Assembly (NCBI GenBank): GCA_963809695.1
Contig: CAWEKI010000012.1
Coordinates: 186,001 to 250,000 of the forward strand
From: JAGDMJ01 sp963809695
GTDB lineage: Bacteria; Bacteroidota; Ignavibacteria; UBA10030; UBA6906
Reading direction: 5' to 3'
Length of the DNA stretch: 64,000 nucleotides
Shown here: positions 8,795 to 16,575 of the stretch, piece after piece
Layout: the number at the start of each line of letters is the position of its first letter
Position numbering within the stretch: the stretch's first letter is position 1
The notes under the pieces: generated by a model
What the model was told of the DNA's origin: nothing
The model's database searches: none
Seen by the model: only the letters and a program-made list of their open reading frames with translations
Program-made: the position numbers and the translations under genes

Positions 8795-11178
8795 TTCACC
8801 ACCGCCGTTCCTGCTTTCAGCGGTAGTCGCTGTCCGTTTGGCAGGAGCGCCTCGGCCTCAACTCCGGACGGAACGGTGACGGTCATCTCAAACGTGTCTT
8901 TCTTCTTTTCCCAGTGGACTTTCACCAGGCCCGAAGGGCCATTGAACGCAGCCGATGCGCTGTCCAACGGCCCCGGATTTGGTGCGATCAAAATACGGCG
9001 CCAGCCCACGCTGCCGGGTTGCTGCCGAATCCCGGCGACATATGCAAACTGCCATTCCATCAGATGGCCAAGCATGTAATGATTCATGCTGTTGCCGGTT
9101 CCCGGCTTCGCGTCCCAGCTCTCGGGGAGCGTGGTGAGCCCCTGACGCACCATGTACCCGTAGCTCCCCCGGGTCTCACGGCTGTACACTCGATGGAGCA
9201 CGTCGTTGCGCCCCCCTTCAGCGAGAGCGCGAACGAAAAAGACCTGCAACACCTCTCCTACAGTCTGCTGCCATCCCCACCTCTCCAGGTCATCGACCAC
9301 TGCCTGGAGTACGGCCTTCCGGTCTTCCTCGGGAATGAGTCCCACACAGAGTGCAGTACTGTTGATCGCCTGGCACGAGCCGTGGTTCAGGACGGACTTC
9401 CTCTGCGGATCATAGAAGCGGCGCTGAAAATCCTTCCTGATCTGTTCCCAGAGTTTTCCGTACGCTGCTTCCTCGCTGCTTTTGTTCAACACGTGCGCAG
9501 CCTGGGCAACGGTTTTTGCTCCAAGGGCCCAGATTGCCGTGGCGCTTGCCTGGTTCGGTGTCCACTGCGAAGGGCCGTCCCCTTTCCCGTGGCCGTAGTC
9601 GTACCAATCCCCGAGGTTGCTGGCGATGACACCATCCGTCGCCTGTGAGGAGAGATAATCGATATATCGCCGCATGCTCTCGAAGGCGTCCTTGAGTGCG
9701 GCTCGATCGCCATACCATTCGTAGAGATGCCACGGCAACAACACGCTGGAGATGCCCCACTCGGGCGCCTCATTCCAGTAGCCATGCGGACGAACACCCA
9801 CGAGGTAATTGGGGCAGTTCGTTGGAACGTGGCCATCTGGGAGCTGGGTGTCGCGCACGTCGTGTGCGATCTTTTCAAAGAACGTCTGAGCGTTAAAACG
9901 ATAGCTGAAAGCCCTTGCCATGTGCCAGTTCTGCTCCTGCCAGCCATTCTTCTCGCGGTGCGGGCAATCCGTCGCGACATAGCTCAGGTTCGATCTTATC
10001 GACCAATCGATCAGCCGATACGCGCCGTTCTGGAGCTCGCTGGAACACGAGAACACTCCGGCGTCCGGGCAGGCGGCCCGGACATGGACGAGCTCCAGCG
10101 ACTTCAACACGGGCAGCCTGCCGGGGTTGGGATACCCTTCCGGAACAGCGCCCGTCACTCCCACATACTGGCACCCAACGTAGCAAAAGAGCACCTGGTG
10201 TTGCTCAGGTCCCGAGCCGCGCAATGTGTAGTCGTGCCAGATATCCTTCTTCGTCCCCCATGTATACGTGAACTTCACGCGGCCCGTGGAGTCCATGTAC
10301 TCGCACGGCTTGAACCTGACTGTCTTGCCGGCTGTTCCTTCGACGGTGAACCGAAGGAGCGCGGAGCAGTTTTGGGGAAAGACATATGTGTATTCTCCTT
10401 GCGTGCTTCCGGATCCTTCAAGCTTGACCTGCGGTGTTACAATGCGTTCTGGTTGAAAGATCTGCATTGCCCTGATCGGCGGCCCCGTGAATGCTTCCCT
10501 TGCAGCAGACGGTGCAGGGGCTGCCGCCACGTTCCTCCAGGATCGGTCATCAAAACCGGGTGTGTCCCAGCCGGGGGGCACACGCCTGGCATCGAAGTCC
10601 TCTCCGGCATAAATATTCGAAAAGGTAAGCGGCCCATCCATACACTTCCAAGTCTCATCGCTCGTGACTGTCACCTCTCTGCCACCCTCTGTTCTGATCT
10701 TTGCTTCCAGCCAGAGGAGATACGGAAGGCCTTGTGAGAAATCAGGCATCGCGTCGGTCTTCACATAGCGCATCGTGTCATTGGCGGGGCCGACCCTCCA
10801 AAATGAATTTCCCAGGAGCACACCCCAGGCGTTTTCTCCCTTGTGAAGCAGAGGGAGGATGTCGAATTCCTGCCAGTACAGCGTTTTGTTGTACTCCGAC
10901 CAGGGCTGGTTGATAACAGACTCTCCAACCTGTTGTCCATTCAGAGAAAGCTGATAATGACCAAGACCGATGACCCTCACCGTGGCACGGGTGGGAACCC
11001 GGTCGATCTTGAAGGATGAGCGCATGATTGGACAGGGAGCATCCGGATCGCTTGCTGAGGTCTTTTGTGGAGCGATCCACCGGGGTTGCCCCAACGCCAT
11101 CGCGACAGCAAGAAAGCCAGAAGTGCAGAGCAGCACCGAGCCCCGGAGGGCTCGGGGGAGAAATGCGTAGAGTGTCAT
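8782..11178 (-). CDS. Secreted alpha-L-rhamnosidase, GH78
   Basis: The 798-residue protein has an N-terminal hydrophobic export signal (LLCTSGFLAVAMALG), beta domains with a GH78 N-terminal module, a six-hairpin barrel and a C-terminal beta domain. The GH78 catalytic region is visible: D404 and E409 in TDCPHREKNGW, and the candidate general base E686 in LPESWDAK, followed by NSMNHYMLGHLMEW. It releases L-rhamnose from pectic rhamnogalacturonan or glycosides outside the cytoplasm. It is encoded opposite to the GH127 genes. L-rhamnose is a plausible feedstock for the microcompartment encoded at 51-62 kb. Confidence 0.92.
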   Translation of the reverse strand: MTLYAFLPRALRGSVLLCTSGFLAVAMALGQPRWIAPQKTSASDPDAPCPIMRSSFKIDRVPTRATVRVIGLGHYQLSLNGQQVGESVINQPWSEYNKTLYWQEFDILPLLHKGENAWGVLLGNSFWRVGPANDTMRYVKTDAMPDFSQGLPYLLWLEAKIRTEGGREVTVTSDETWKCMDGPLTFSNIYAGEDFDARRVPPGWDTPGFDDRSWRNVAAAPAPSAAREAFTGPPIRAMQIFQPERIVTPQVKLEGSGSTQGEYTYVFPQNCSALLRFTVEGTAGKTVRFKPCEYMDSTGRVKFTYTWGTKKDIWHDYTLRGSGPEQHQVLFCYVGCQYVGVTGAVPEGYPNPGRLPVLKSLELVHVRAACPDAGVFSCSSELQNGAYRLIDWSIRSNLSYVATDCPHREKNGWQEQNWHMARAFSYRFNAQTFFEKIAHDVRDTQLPDGHVPTNCPNYLVGVRPHGYWNEAPEWGISSVLLPWHLYEWYGDRAALKDAFESMRRYIDYLSSQATDGVIASNLGDWYDYGHGKGDGPSQWTPNQASATAIWALGAKTVAQAAHVLNKSSEEAAYGKLWEQIRKDFQRRFYDPQRKSVLNHGSCQAINSTALCVGLIPEEDRKAVLQAVVDDLERWGWQQTVGEVLQVFFVRALAEGGRNDVLHRVYSRETRGSYGYMVRQGLTTLPESWDAKPGTGNSMNHYMLGHLMEWQFAYVAGIRQQPGSVGWRRILIAPNPGPLDSASAAFNGPSGLVKVHWEKKKDTFEMTVTVPSGVEAEALLPNGQRLPLKAGTAVVKCEL

Positions 11179-11386
11179 GTGGGGAGTCCTGCTTCGATGT
11201 GTAGTTTAATATAGATATTCCATTGGATACAGACAACTGTCCACTTCAGCGGACGTTGCCTGACGCAGGGAATGGACACCCGCCGGCTCATCGCTCCCCG
11301 GAAGCGCCAAAAAGCGCACGTGCCTGATGGCACGCGAATTGACTTCAACCCGTATAGAACATCTTCGACCGAAAGGAGAGCACCCC

Positions 11387-11806
11387 ATGAAACTTCACAT
11401 GATTGCATTCGCGATTGCGCTGCCACTGCTGTCGCTCGTTGCTGCACCGCCAGCAGCTTCTCAGGTATGGATGGATATCGGAGTGCGGTTCGGTCCTCCC
11501 GCCCCGGTCTACGAAGAGGTGTATGCTCCGCCGTTTGCCCACGCCGTCTGGGCACGGGGACATTGGATGTGGAATATACACGCGGGACGCTATGTCTGGG
11601 CCCGCGGGCACTGGATGGCATCGCGCCCGGCATACAAATGGATGAATGGCGGCTGGCATCGCGGACCGAAAGGATGGTACTGGAACGAAGGGCGCTGGGA
11701 ACTAAACGGCAATGGACTGTGGAACCGCGAGTACAACCGGGGCCATAGAAAGGATGAATATTCCGGAAAAGCGAGAGGGATCGGCCACGGAAGAGAAAGG
11801 GGGTAA
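11387..11806 (+). CDS. Secreted WxxGxW-repeat (BcpO-related) small protein
   Basis: The 139-residue protein begins with a signal peptide ending at PPAASQ. The ATG at 11387 has GAAAGGAG upstream. Four short repeats of the form (Y/V)xWxxGxW are visible: AVWARGHW, YVWARGHW, YKWMNGGW and WYWNEGRW, followed by a basic tail. This matches the YXWQxGxW/BcpO-related repeat proteins found in cell envelopes of Bacteroidota and Proteobacteria. Their function is unknown; a surface or periplasmic structural role is plausible. It stands alone between the rhamnosidase and the VOC gene. Confidence 0.75.
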   Translation: MKLHMIAFAIALPLLSLVAAPPAASQVWMDIGVRFGPPAPVYEEVYAPPFAHAVWARGHWMWNIHAGRYVWARGHWMASRPAYKWMNGGWHRGPKGWYWNEGRWELNGNGLWNREYNRGHRKDEYSGKARGIGHGRERG

Positions 11807-11839
11807 GGCAATTTGGAATCTGGACTGTTGATGTCCACT

Positions 11840-11869
11840 TCGTCCCGCCACAGGCCTGTGGCGGGACGA
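11840..11869. repeat. Perfect 30-base palindrome in the 408-base gap 11807-12213
   Basis: The two arms are exact inverted copies around AGGCCT, with core arm GTCCCGCCAC. It would form a very stable hairpin on either strand. It has no T-run after it, so it is not a classic intrinsic terminator. It could be a dispersed REP-like element or an RNA end-protecting hairpin after the WxxGxW gene. The rest of the gap (11870-12213) shows no convincing gene; only a weak TTGACA hexamer near 12107 was noted. Confidence 0.7.
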
Positions 11870-12213
11870 GTTGTATCCGTCCTTCCGGAACGCGACGAGC
11901 CTCGGCTCCCGTCCTCTGAAAATTCTCTCAGTGACCCTCGCCGTGTCCATCTCCAAGCCGGCAATGGCATCACATGGCGCCTTGCCTCTTGAGCCTCATT
12001 GACGTCTCATGTAAAACTTATCATTTTTCCTGCAACTCCTTTTGTCTAAGAGCGTTCCGGCGTTTTCGACCCTCCTGCACAAACTGTCGGCCCTGTTGGT
12101 TACCTCTTGACAAAGAAGTTCTGCTTCGCGACATTTCTGCATTACGAAAGTGTCTCCGGTTTGGGAGTGGGTCAAGAACACTGACAATCCAATCACACGA
12201 AAAGGAGGAACTC

Positions 12214-12687
12214 ATGGCAGCACCGGTTACCCATTTTGAAATCATGGTAAAGGACGCTCAACGTGTACGGGATTTCTACGCCAATCTCTTCGGATGGAAC
12301 TTTGATGTGATGCCGGAGGTGGGGTACGGAATGATTGACACCGGCGTGAAAATGGGGATCAACGGCGGTATCGGTCAGGTGCAGGAGAATGGTCGTCCCT
12401 GCGTTACATTCTATGTACAAGTTGAAGATATTCAGTCGCATCTGGACAGGGCGGTAAGCCTCGGCGGAATGGTGGTGGTGCCGGTTACCGAGATCCCCGG
12501 TATGGTGACATTCGCGCAGTTCACGGATCCCGATGGAAACATGATAGGTATGATCAAGGGACCGCAGGAGCCACCAAAGCCCGTACGGGCAAGGAGGGCG
12601 ACCGCAAAGAAATCGCCGGCAAAGCAAAAGACCGTACGCCGCAAACCCGCTCCGCGAAAAAAGAAGGGCCGGAGAAAATCGCATTGA
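12214..12687 (+). CDS. VOC (glyoxalase/dioxygenase-fold) protein with lysine/arginine-rich tail
   Basis: The 157-residue protein starts at an ATG preceded by AAAAGGAGG. Residues 1-116 form a VOC domain of the type often annotated as glyoxalase-like (PVTHFEIMVKDAQRVRDFY at the start, FTDPDGNMIGMIKG at the end). From about residue 117 the protein is dominated by K, R, A and P, resembling histone H1-like or AlgP-like DNA-binding tails. The substrate is unknown. A tail that could bind nucleic acid or polyphosphate is unusual for this family. It is followed by a strong terminator, so it is probably monocistronic. Confidence 0.83.
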   Translation: MAAPVTHFEIMVKDAQRVRDFYANLFGWNFDVMPEVGYGMIDTGVKMGINGGIGQVQENGRPCVTFYVQVEDIQSHLDRAVSLGGMVVVPVTEIPGMVTFAQFTDPDGNMIGMIKGPQEPPKPVRARRATAKKSPAKQKTVRRKPAPRKKKGRRKSH

Positions 12688-12731
12688 TACCTGCTCGTGT
12701 ACTGATGAATCCCCGAGGAAGCCTCATCTCC

Positions 12732-12759
12732 CCTGCATGCATTTGCATGCAGGTTTTTT
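12732..12759 (+). terminator. Intrinsic terminator after the VOC gene
   Basis: A 10-bp stem (CCTGCATGCA / TGCATGCAGG) with a two-base loop is followed directly by six T residues. This is a textbook rho-independent terminator ending the VOC transcript. Confidence 0.9.
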
Positions 12760-12826
12760 ATGCGCAACAATGAATTAATTGTGCTATTGTAGTTCAGGCT
12801 GTTCCATCAACTGCCGTGAGCCGTAG

Positions 12827-14080
12827 ATGTCAACAAAGCGCCAAGCTGCGTTGGGATTTATTTTCGTCACCCTCCTTATCGATACCACGGGCATCGGCAT
12901 CATCGTGCCGGTGGTTCCCAGGCTTATCGTCGAGCTGATCCATGGCGACTTGAGTGAAGCTTCCCGTTACGGCGGATGGTTGATGTTCACCTACTCCGCT
13001 ATGCAGTTGCTCTTTTCTCCGGTGATGGGCAACCTGAGTGACCACTTCGGGCGGCGTCCGGTGTTGCTTGCCTCGCTCTTTGGGTTGGGCGTGGATTTCC
13101 TGGTCCTTGCGCTTTCACCGACGGTGGTCTGGCTGTTTGCCGCACGTTTGTTCTCCGGGATCTTTGGTGCCAGTTTCACGACCGGGAGCGCGTACATCGC
13201 TGACATCTCTCCGCCCGAGCGGCGTGCGCAGAATTTCGGCATGGTCGGCGTGGCATTCGGCGTGGGCTTCATGCTGGGGCCGGTCATTGGTGGAGTGCTT
13301 GGACAATACGGATCCCGTGTACCGTTCTTTGCCGCGGCAGGACTCTCCCTGATCAACTGCCTCTATGGCTATTTCGTCCTTCCGGAGTCGCTCAAACCGG
13401 AAAACCGCCGTCGCTTCGAGTGGAAACGTGCCAATCCCATCGGTTCCCTTGGGCGCTTGCGAAAATACCCGGTCGTTGCCGGGCTGCTTGGGTCGCTGAC
13501 GTTTCTCTATATTGCTGCCTTCGCAGTACAGAGCACATGGACGTATTTCACCATGGAGCGATTCAACTGGGATTCGGCAATGGTGGGGTACTCTCTCGGG
13601 TTGGTCGGCCTGATGACGGCGATCGTTCAGGGAGGATTGATCCGCGCCGTCATCCCGGCTCTCGGTCACAAGCACGCTGCATATCTGGGACTCAGCTTGT
13701 ATGGCGTTGGCTTTGTCCTCTTTGCTTTTGCTTCGCAAAGCTGGATGATATTCGCGTTCCTGGTTCCATATTGTCTTGGCGGGATTGCAGGACCGGCACT
13801 CCAGGGGATTATTTCAACTCAAGTCCCGGCCGATGAGCAGGGTCAATTGCAGGGGGGGGTGACCAGCCTCATGAGCTTGACCGCAATCATTTCTCCCGTG
13901 ATCATGACGCACCTTTTTTCGTATTTCACCAGCCAGAATGCGGTCGTCTATTTCCCTGGAGCTCCTTTTCTTGCCAGTGCCCTTCTTATTGGCCTGAGTC
14001 TGGCGTTCGCCGTGCGAACCCTCTCGTCGCACGATCACTTGCTCATGGCAGGACAGAGGGCTCCCCATAGGACCACATAG
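12827..14080 (+). CDS. MFS drug:H+ antiporter, TetA-like (TCR/Tet family)
   Basis: The 417-residue protein has twelve predicted membrane segments. MFS motif A is clear between TM2 and TM3 (GNLSDHFGRRPVLL), and the TM4-TM5 region reads SGIFGASFTTGSAYIADISPP, as in the TCR/Tet subfamily (TetA, Bcr-like). The closest reading is a proton-driven multidrug or tetracycline-type exporter in the inner membrane. Substrate cannot be assigned from sequence, and chromosomal members often do not confer tetracycline resistance. No TetR-type regulator is adjacent. Confidence 0.85.
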   Translation: MSTKRQAALGFIFVTLLIDTTGIGIIVPVVPRLIVELIHGDLSEASRYGGWLMFTYSAMQLLFSPVMGNLSDHFGRRPVLLASLFGLGVDFLVLALSPTVVWLFAARLFSGIFGASFTTGSAYIADISPPERRAQNFGMVGVAFGVGFMLGPVIGGVLGQYGSRVPFFAAAGLSLINCLYGYFVLPESLKPENRRRFEWKRANPIGSLGRLRKYPVVAGLLGSLTFLYIAAFAVQSTWTYFTMERFNWDSAMVGYSLGLVGLMTAIVQGGLIRAVIPALGHKHAAYLGLSLYGVGFVLFAFASQSWMIFAFLVPYCLGGIAGPALQGIISTQVPADEQGQLQGGVTSLMSLTAIISPVIMTHLFSYFTSQNAVVYFPGAPFLASALLIGLSLAFAVRTLSSHDHLLMAGQRAPHRTT

Positions 14081-14436
14081 AAGGGTACAGGTAAAACGTG
14101 AAAAGGCCCTTGGTCAAGACTATCGTGACAATCGAGATCCGTTCTCCCACGGTGCGCGGACTGGAAGAGGGAAGTCTTGGTTGCACCAGGAAGAGGCCCT
14201 GGAGAAACAGGTCGCTTGCAATGCGGCATTCGCATCAAGCCCGTTGCGCGGTCGGGATGGTGCAGCTCCGGCACATACCTGATCCGTTTCTTCGCTTCTG
14301 ACCCTTTTCCCCCCCTTTCTGCATCCAACAGATGTAAATTCCTAGATTTTGGCCGGCGGACTTTCCGCACAAGGCTGGATAGCGCCGCAACTCCGCTCTT
14401 TGCATCTATTTTCCCCGTTTTTTCCTTAAGAGGACC
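14081..14436. other. 356-base intergenic stretch, no gene seen
   Basis: Open frames here have no family resemblance and poor start signals. The 3' part is more AT-rich and presumably carries the promoter for the methyltransferase cassette. I could not identify a convincing -33/-7 pair or a terminator for the MFS gene. Confidence 0.5.
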
Positions 14437-15081
14437 ATGAATACGATTGAAATCGAACGACGGTATAGTGGGCTTGCTGAACAAGAATGTTGTCTATCCT
14501 GCGGCGGTGCTATTGATTTGAGCCAACCGCAACCCGGTGAGACCTGCATTGACCTCGGTTGCGGCAAGGGTACCGACCTTATCCGTCTGCGCGAAGCGGT
14601 GGGAGAGCAAGGGCTCGTCTATGGGGTTGACATCTCGGAAGGGATGCTTGCTAAAGCAAGGAGGAACATTGAGAAATTCGGCTACGCCAATGTCAGGGTT
14701 GTCCAGTCAGAACTGGAACAGCTCCACTTGGAAAGCGGCATCGCCAACCTGGTCATCTCCAACTGCACCATCAATCATGCCTCGAACAAGCGGGCTGTTT
14801 GGATGGAGATCATGAGGGTGCTCAAGAAGGGGGGGAGATTCGTTGTCAGCGATATCTATGCAACGGAGCCTGTGCCCCAGGAATATGCGAATGACCCAAC
14901 GGCCGTGGCGGAATGCTGGGCCGGAGCGATTACACGGGAAGAGTATCTGTCGATACTGAACGAGACCGGATTTAAGAACATCACGATCTTTGAAGAGAGC
15001 AAGCCATACAGGAAGGGAAGCATTGACGTTGTGAGCTTCACCGTGTCTGCCAACAAATCATCGTGCAACTGCGGGTCATAA
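14437..15081 (+). CDS. ArsM-like SAM-dependent methyltransferase of a radical SAM/peptide cassette
   Basis: The 214-residue protein is a class I methyltransferase with a glycine-rich SAM motif (DLGCGKGTD, residues 39-47) and the post-motif VISNCTINH. It resembles the ArsM family but has its own cysteine pattern: C18-C19-x2-C22 near the N-terminus (ECCLSCGG) and C210-x-C212 at the C-terminus. Those cysteines could bind metal or metalloid or dock a cysteine-containing substrate. It begins an apparent operon with the cysteine peptide (28 bases downstream), a radical SAM/SPASM enzyme and a thioredoxin system. Arsenite methylation is the generic annotation; peptide or thiol methylation fits the context equally well. 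Confidence 0.78.
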   Translation: MNTIEIERRYSGLAEQECCLSCGGAIDLSQPQPGETCIDLGCGKGTDLIRLREAVGEQGLVYGVDISEGMLAKARRNIEKFGYANVRVVQSELEQLHLESGIANLVISNCTINHASNKRAVWMEIMRVLKKGGRFVVSDIYATEPVPQEYANDPTAVAECWAGAITREEYLSILNETGFKNITIFEESKPYRKGSIDVVSFTVSANKSSCNCGS

Positions 15082-15109
15082 CCCGGCATTGCTCAGAAAG
15101 GAGGTACGC

Positions 15110-15205
15110 ATGAAGTCTCTTCTCAACAAAAGCACCAATGCTTCGAAGACTGTCGCCCAATGCTGCGCTAAGACGTCGCAGAACGTGGCAGGCTGTCATG
15201 ACTGA
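15110..15205 (+). CDS. 31-residue cysteine-containing peptide, candidate modified-peptide precursor
   Basis: A short frame with an excellent ribosome binding site (AAAGGAGG, 7-8 bases before the ATG) encodes 31 residues. The N-terminal half is polar and basic (MKSLLNKSTNASK); the C-terminal half carries C18, C19 and C29 (QCCAKTSQNVAGCHD). It sits 28 bases after the methyltransferase and 35 bases before a radical SAM/SPASM enzyme. That position and size are typical of RiPP precursors whose C-terminal core is enzymatically modified. No family is recognised by eye, so the substrate role is inference from context, start signal and composition. Confidence 0.6.
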   Translation: MKSLLNKSTNASKTVAQCCAKTSQNVAGCHD

Positions 15206-15240
15206 CGCGTTTCTTTTAATATCATGATTCCCGACTGACT

Positions 15241-16575
15241 ATGGCTTCGCTCCTTCAATTTTCCCGACATAATATTTTTTCACGCATTCCGGGCTCGGAT
15301 GAGTACTACCTCGTCAATCTGCTGAGCGGGAACGCGGACATTGTTTCGCACGAGAAGGCCCAGGAAATCCTCGCGGGCCGCTACACCGAGGTGGATGAGT
15401 ATGTCTCCAAGGGATATCTCAGTGACACGGCCGAAGAGGAGCGCCTCTTCCGCAGGAAGTACGCCGACTTTCTCGACGCGCGCGATAAGGACGAGATCCA
15501 GATCTTTTTCGTGCCGTGGTACACCTGCAATTTTGCCTGCAGCTACTGCTACCAGGAAAGTTACGCACACCGGTTGGTGATTCCCGGGAACGAGGTGATC
15601 GATGCGTTCTTTGAGCATGTCAAAAGCCGATTTCCCGGAAGGAAAAAATATCTTACGCTCTTCGGCGGAGAGCCGCTCCTTCCCGGTGCTTCCTATCGAG
15701 GCGTGATCGCGCGGTTCCTCGAGAATGCAGAGTCCGCAGGACTGGAAACCGCGATCGTCACGAACGGCTACACGCTTGAGGATTATGTCACTCTCCTCGC
15801 GCCGCACCGCATCCGCGAAGTTCAGGTGACGCTCGACGGTATGTCCGCGTTGCACGATGCCCGCCGTCCGCTCAAAGGGGGAGGAGAGACATTTGAGCGC
15901 ATCGTACGGGGCATTGACCGTGCTCTCGGCGCCGGCATTACAGTCAATCTTCGTGTGGTCATTGATCGCGAGAACATCGCTGACCTTCCGTTCCTGGCCC
16001 GGTTTGCCATCGAAAAGGGTTGGACCAACTCACCGAGCTTCAAGACCCAGCTCGGGCGGAACTACGAACTGCATTCCTGCCAGACGGACCGGCAGAAGCT
16101 CCTTTCCCGGCTGGAAATGTTCACAGAGCTTTACACGCTCATTCAGCAGAACCCGGAAATCCTGGCATTCCACAAGCCCGCATTTTCTGTCGCACGGTTC
16201 CTTTTCGAGGAGGGAGAGCTTCCCTCTCCGCTGTTCGACTCCTGCCCGGGCACGAAAACGGAGTGGGCGTTCGATTCCGCCGGCAAGGTCTACTCCTGTA
16301 CGGCAACGGTGGGAAAGAGTGAAGAGGCGCTAGGGACGTTTTATCCATCCGCGACCCTGAATCAGGACCTCGTGTCAATATGGGAAGAGCGGGACGTGAC
16401 CACCATTGCCGCATGTGCTGCTTGTGAACTCCGCCTTGCCTGCGGTGGTGGATGCGCCTCCGTGGCATTCAACAAGACAGGGGATCTACATGCGCCGGAC
16501 TGTCGGCCGGTGAAGGAATTACTGGGCATGGGAATATCATTGTACTATCACAAGGAGCTACATGGCAACGCATGA
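15241..16575 (+). CDS. Radical SAM/SPASM peptide-maturase-like enzyme
   Basis: The 444-residue protein has an N-terminal region of about 85 residues, then the radical SAM motif C96-x3-C100-x2-C103 (CNFACSYCY), and a barrel including LFGGEPLL and TNGYTLED. The last 110 residues hold a SPASM-type auxiliary cluster domain: CPG near residue 338, a YSC, then CAACELRLACGGGC and a final CRP. SPASM enzymes with this layout modify ribosomal peptides (thioethers, decarboxylations) or mature sulfatases. No sulfatase is adjacent, whereas a cysteine peptide lies just upstream, so peptide maturation is favoured. The gene overlaps the thioredoxin fusion downstream. Confidence 0.85.
   Translation: MASLLQFSRHNIFSRIPGSDEYYLVNLLSGNADIVSHEKAQEILAGRYTEVDEYVSKGYLSDTAEEERLFRRKYADFLDARDKDEIQIFFVPWYTCNFACSYCYQESYAHRLVIPGNEVIDAFFEHVKSRFPGRKKYLTLFGGEPLLPGASYRGVIARFLENAESAGLETAIVTNGYTLEDYVTLLAPHRIREVQVTLDGMSALHDARRPLKGGGETFERIVRGIDRALGAGITVNLRVVIDRENIADLPFLARFAIEKGWTNSPSFKTQLGRNYELHSCQTDRQKLLSRLEMFTELYTLIQQNPEILAFHKPAFSVARFLFEEGELPSPLFDSCPGTKTEWAFDSAGKVYSCTATVGKSEEALGTFYPSATLNQDLVSIWEERDVTTIAACAACELRLACGGGCASVAFNKTGDLHAPDCRPVKELLGMGISLYYHKELHGNA

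Noticed and set aside
11974..12213. N-terminal extension of the VOC protein
   Set aside because: The upstream in-frame stretch is cysteine-rich nonsense without similarity, and a strong ribosome binding site precedes ATG 12214.
12827..14080. Tetracycline resistance determinant
   Set aside because: The protein is TetA-like in family, but no TetR regulator or mobile element is present, and sequence alone does not show tetracycline transport.
14437..15081. Arsenic resistance operon
   Set aside because: The methyltransferase resembles ArsM, but there is no arsR, arsC, arsB or acr3 nearby, and the neighbours point to peptide or thiol chemistry.
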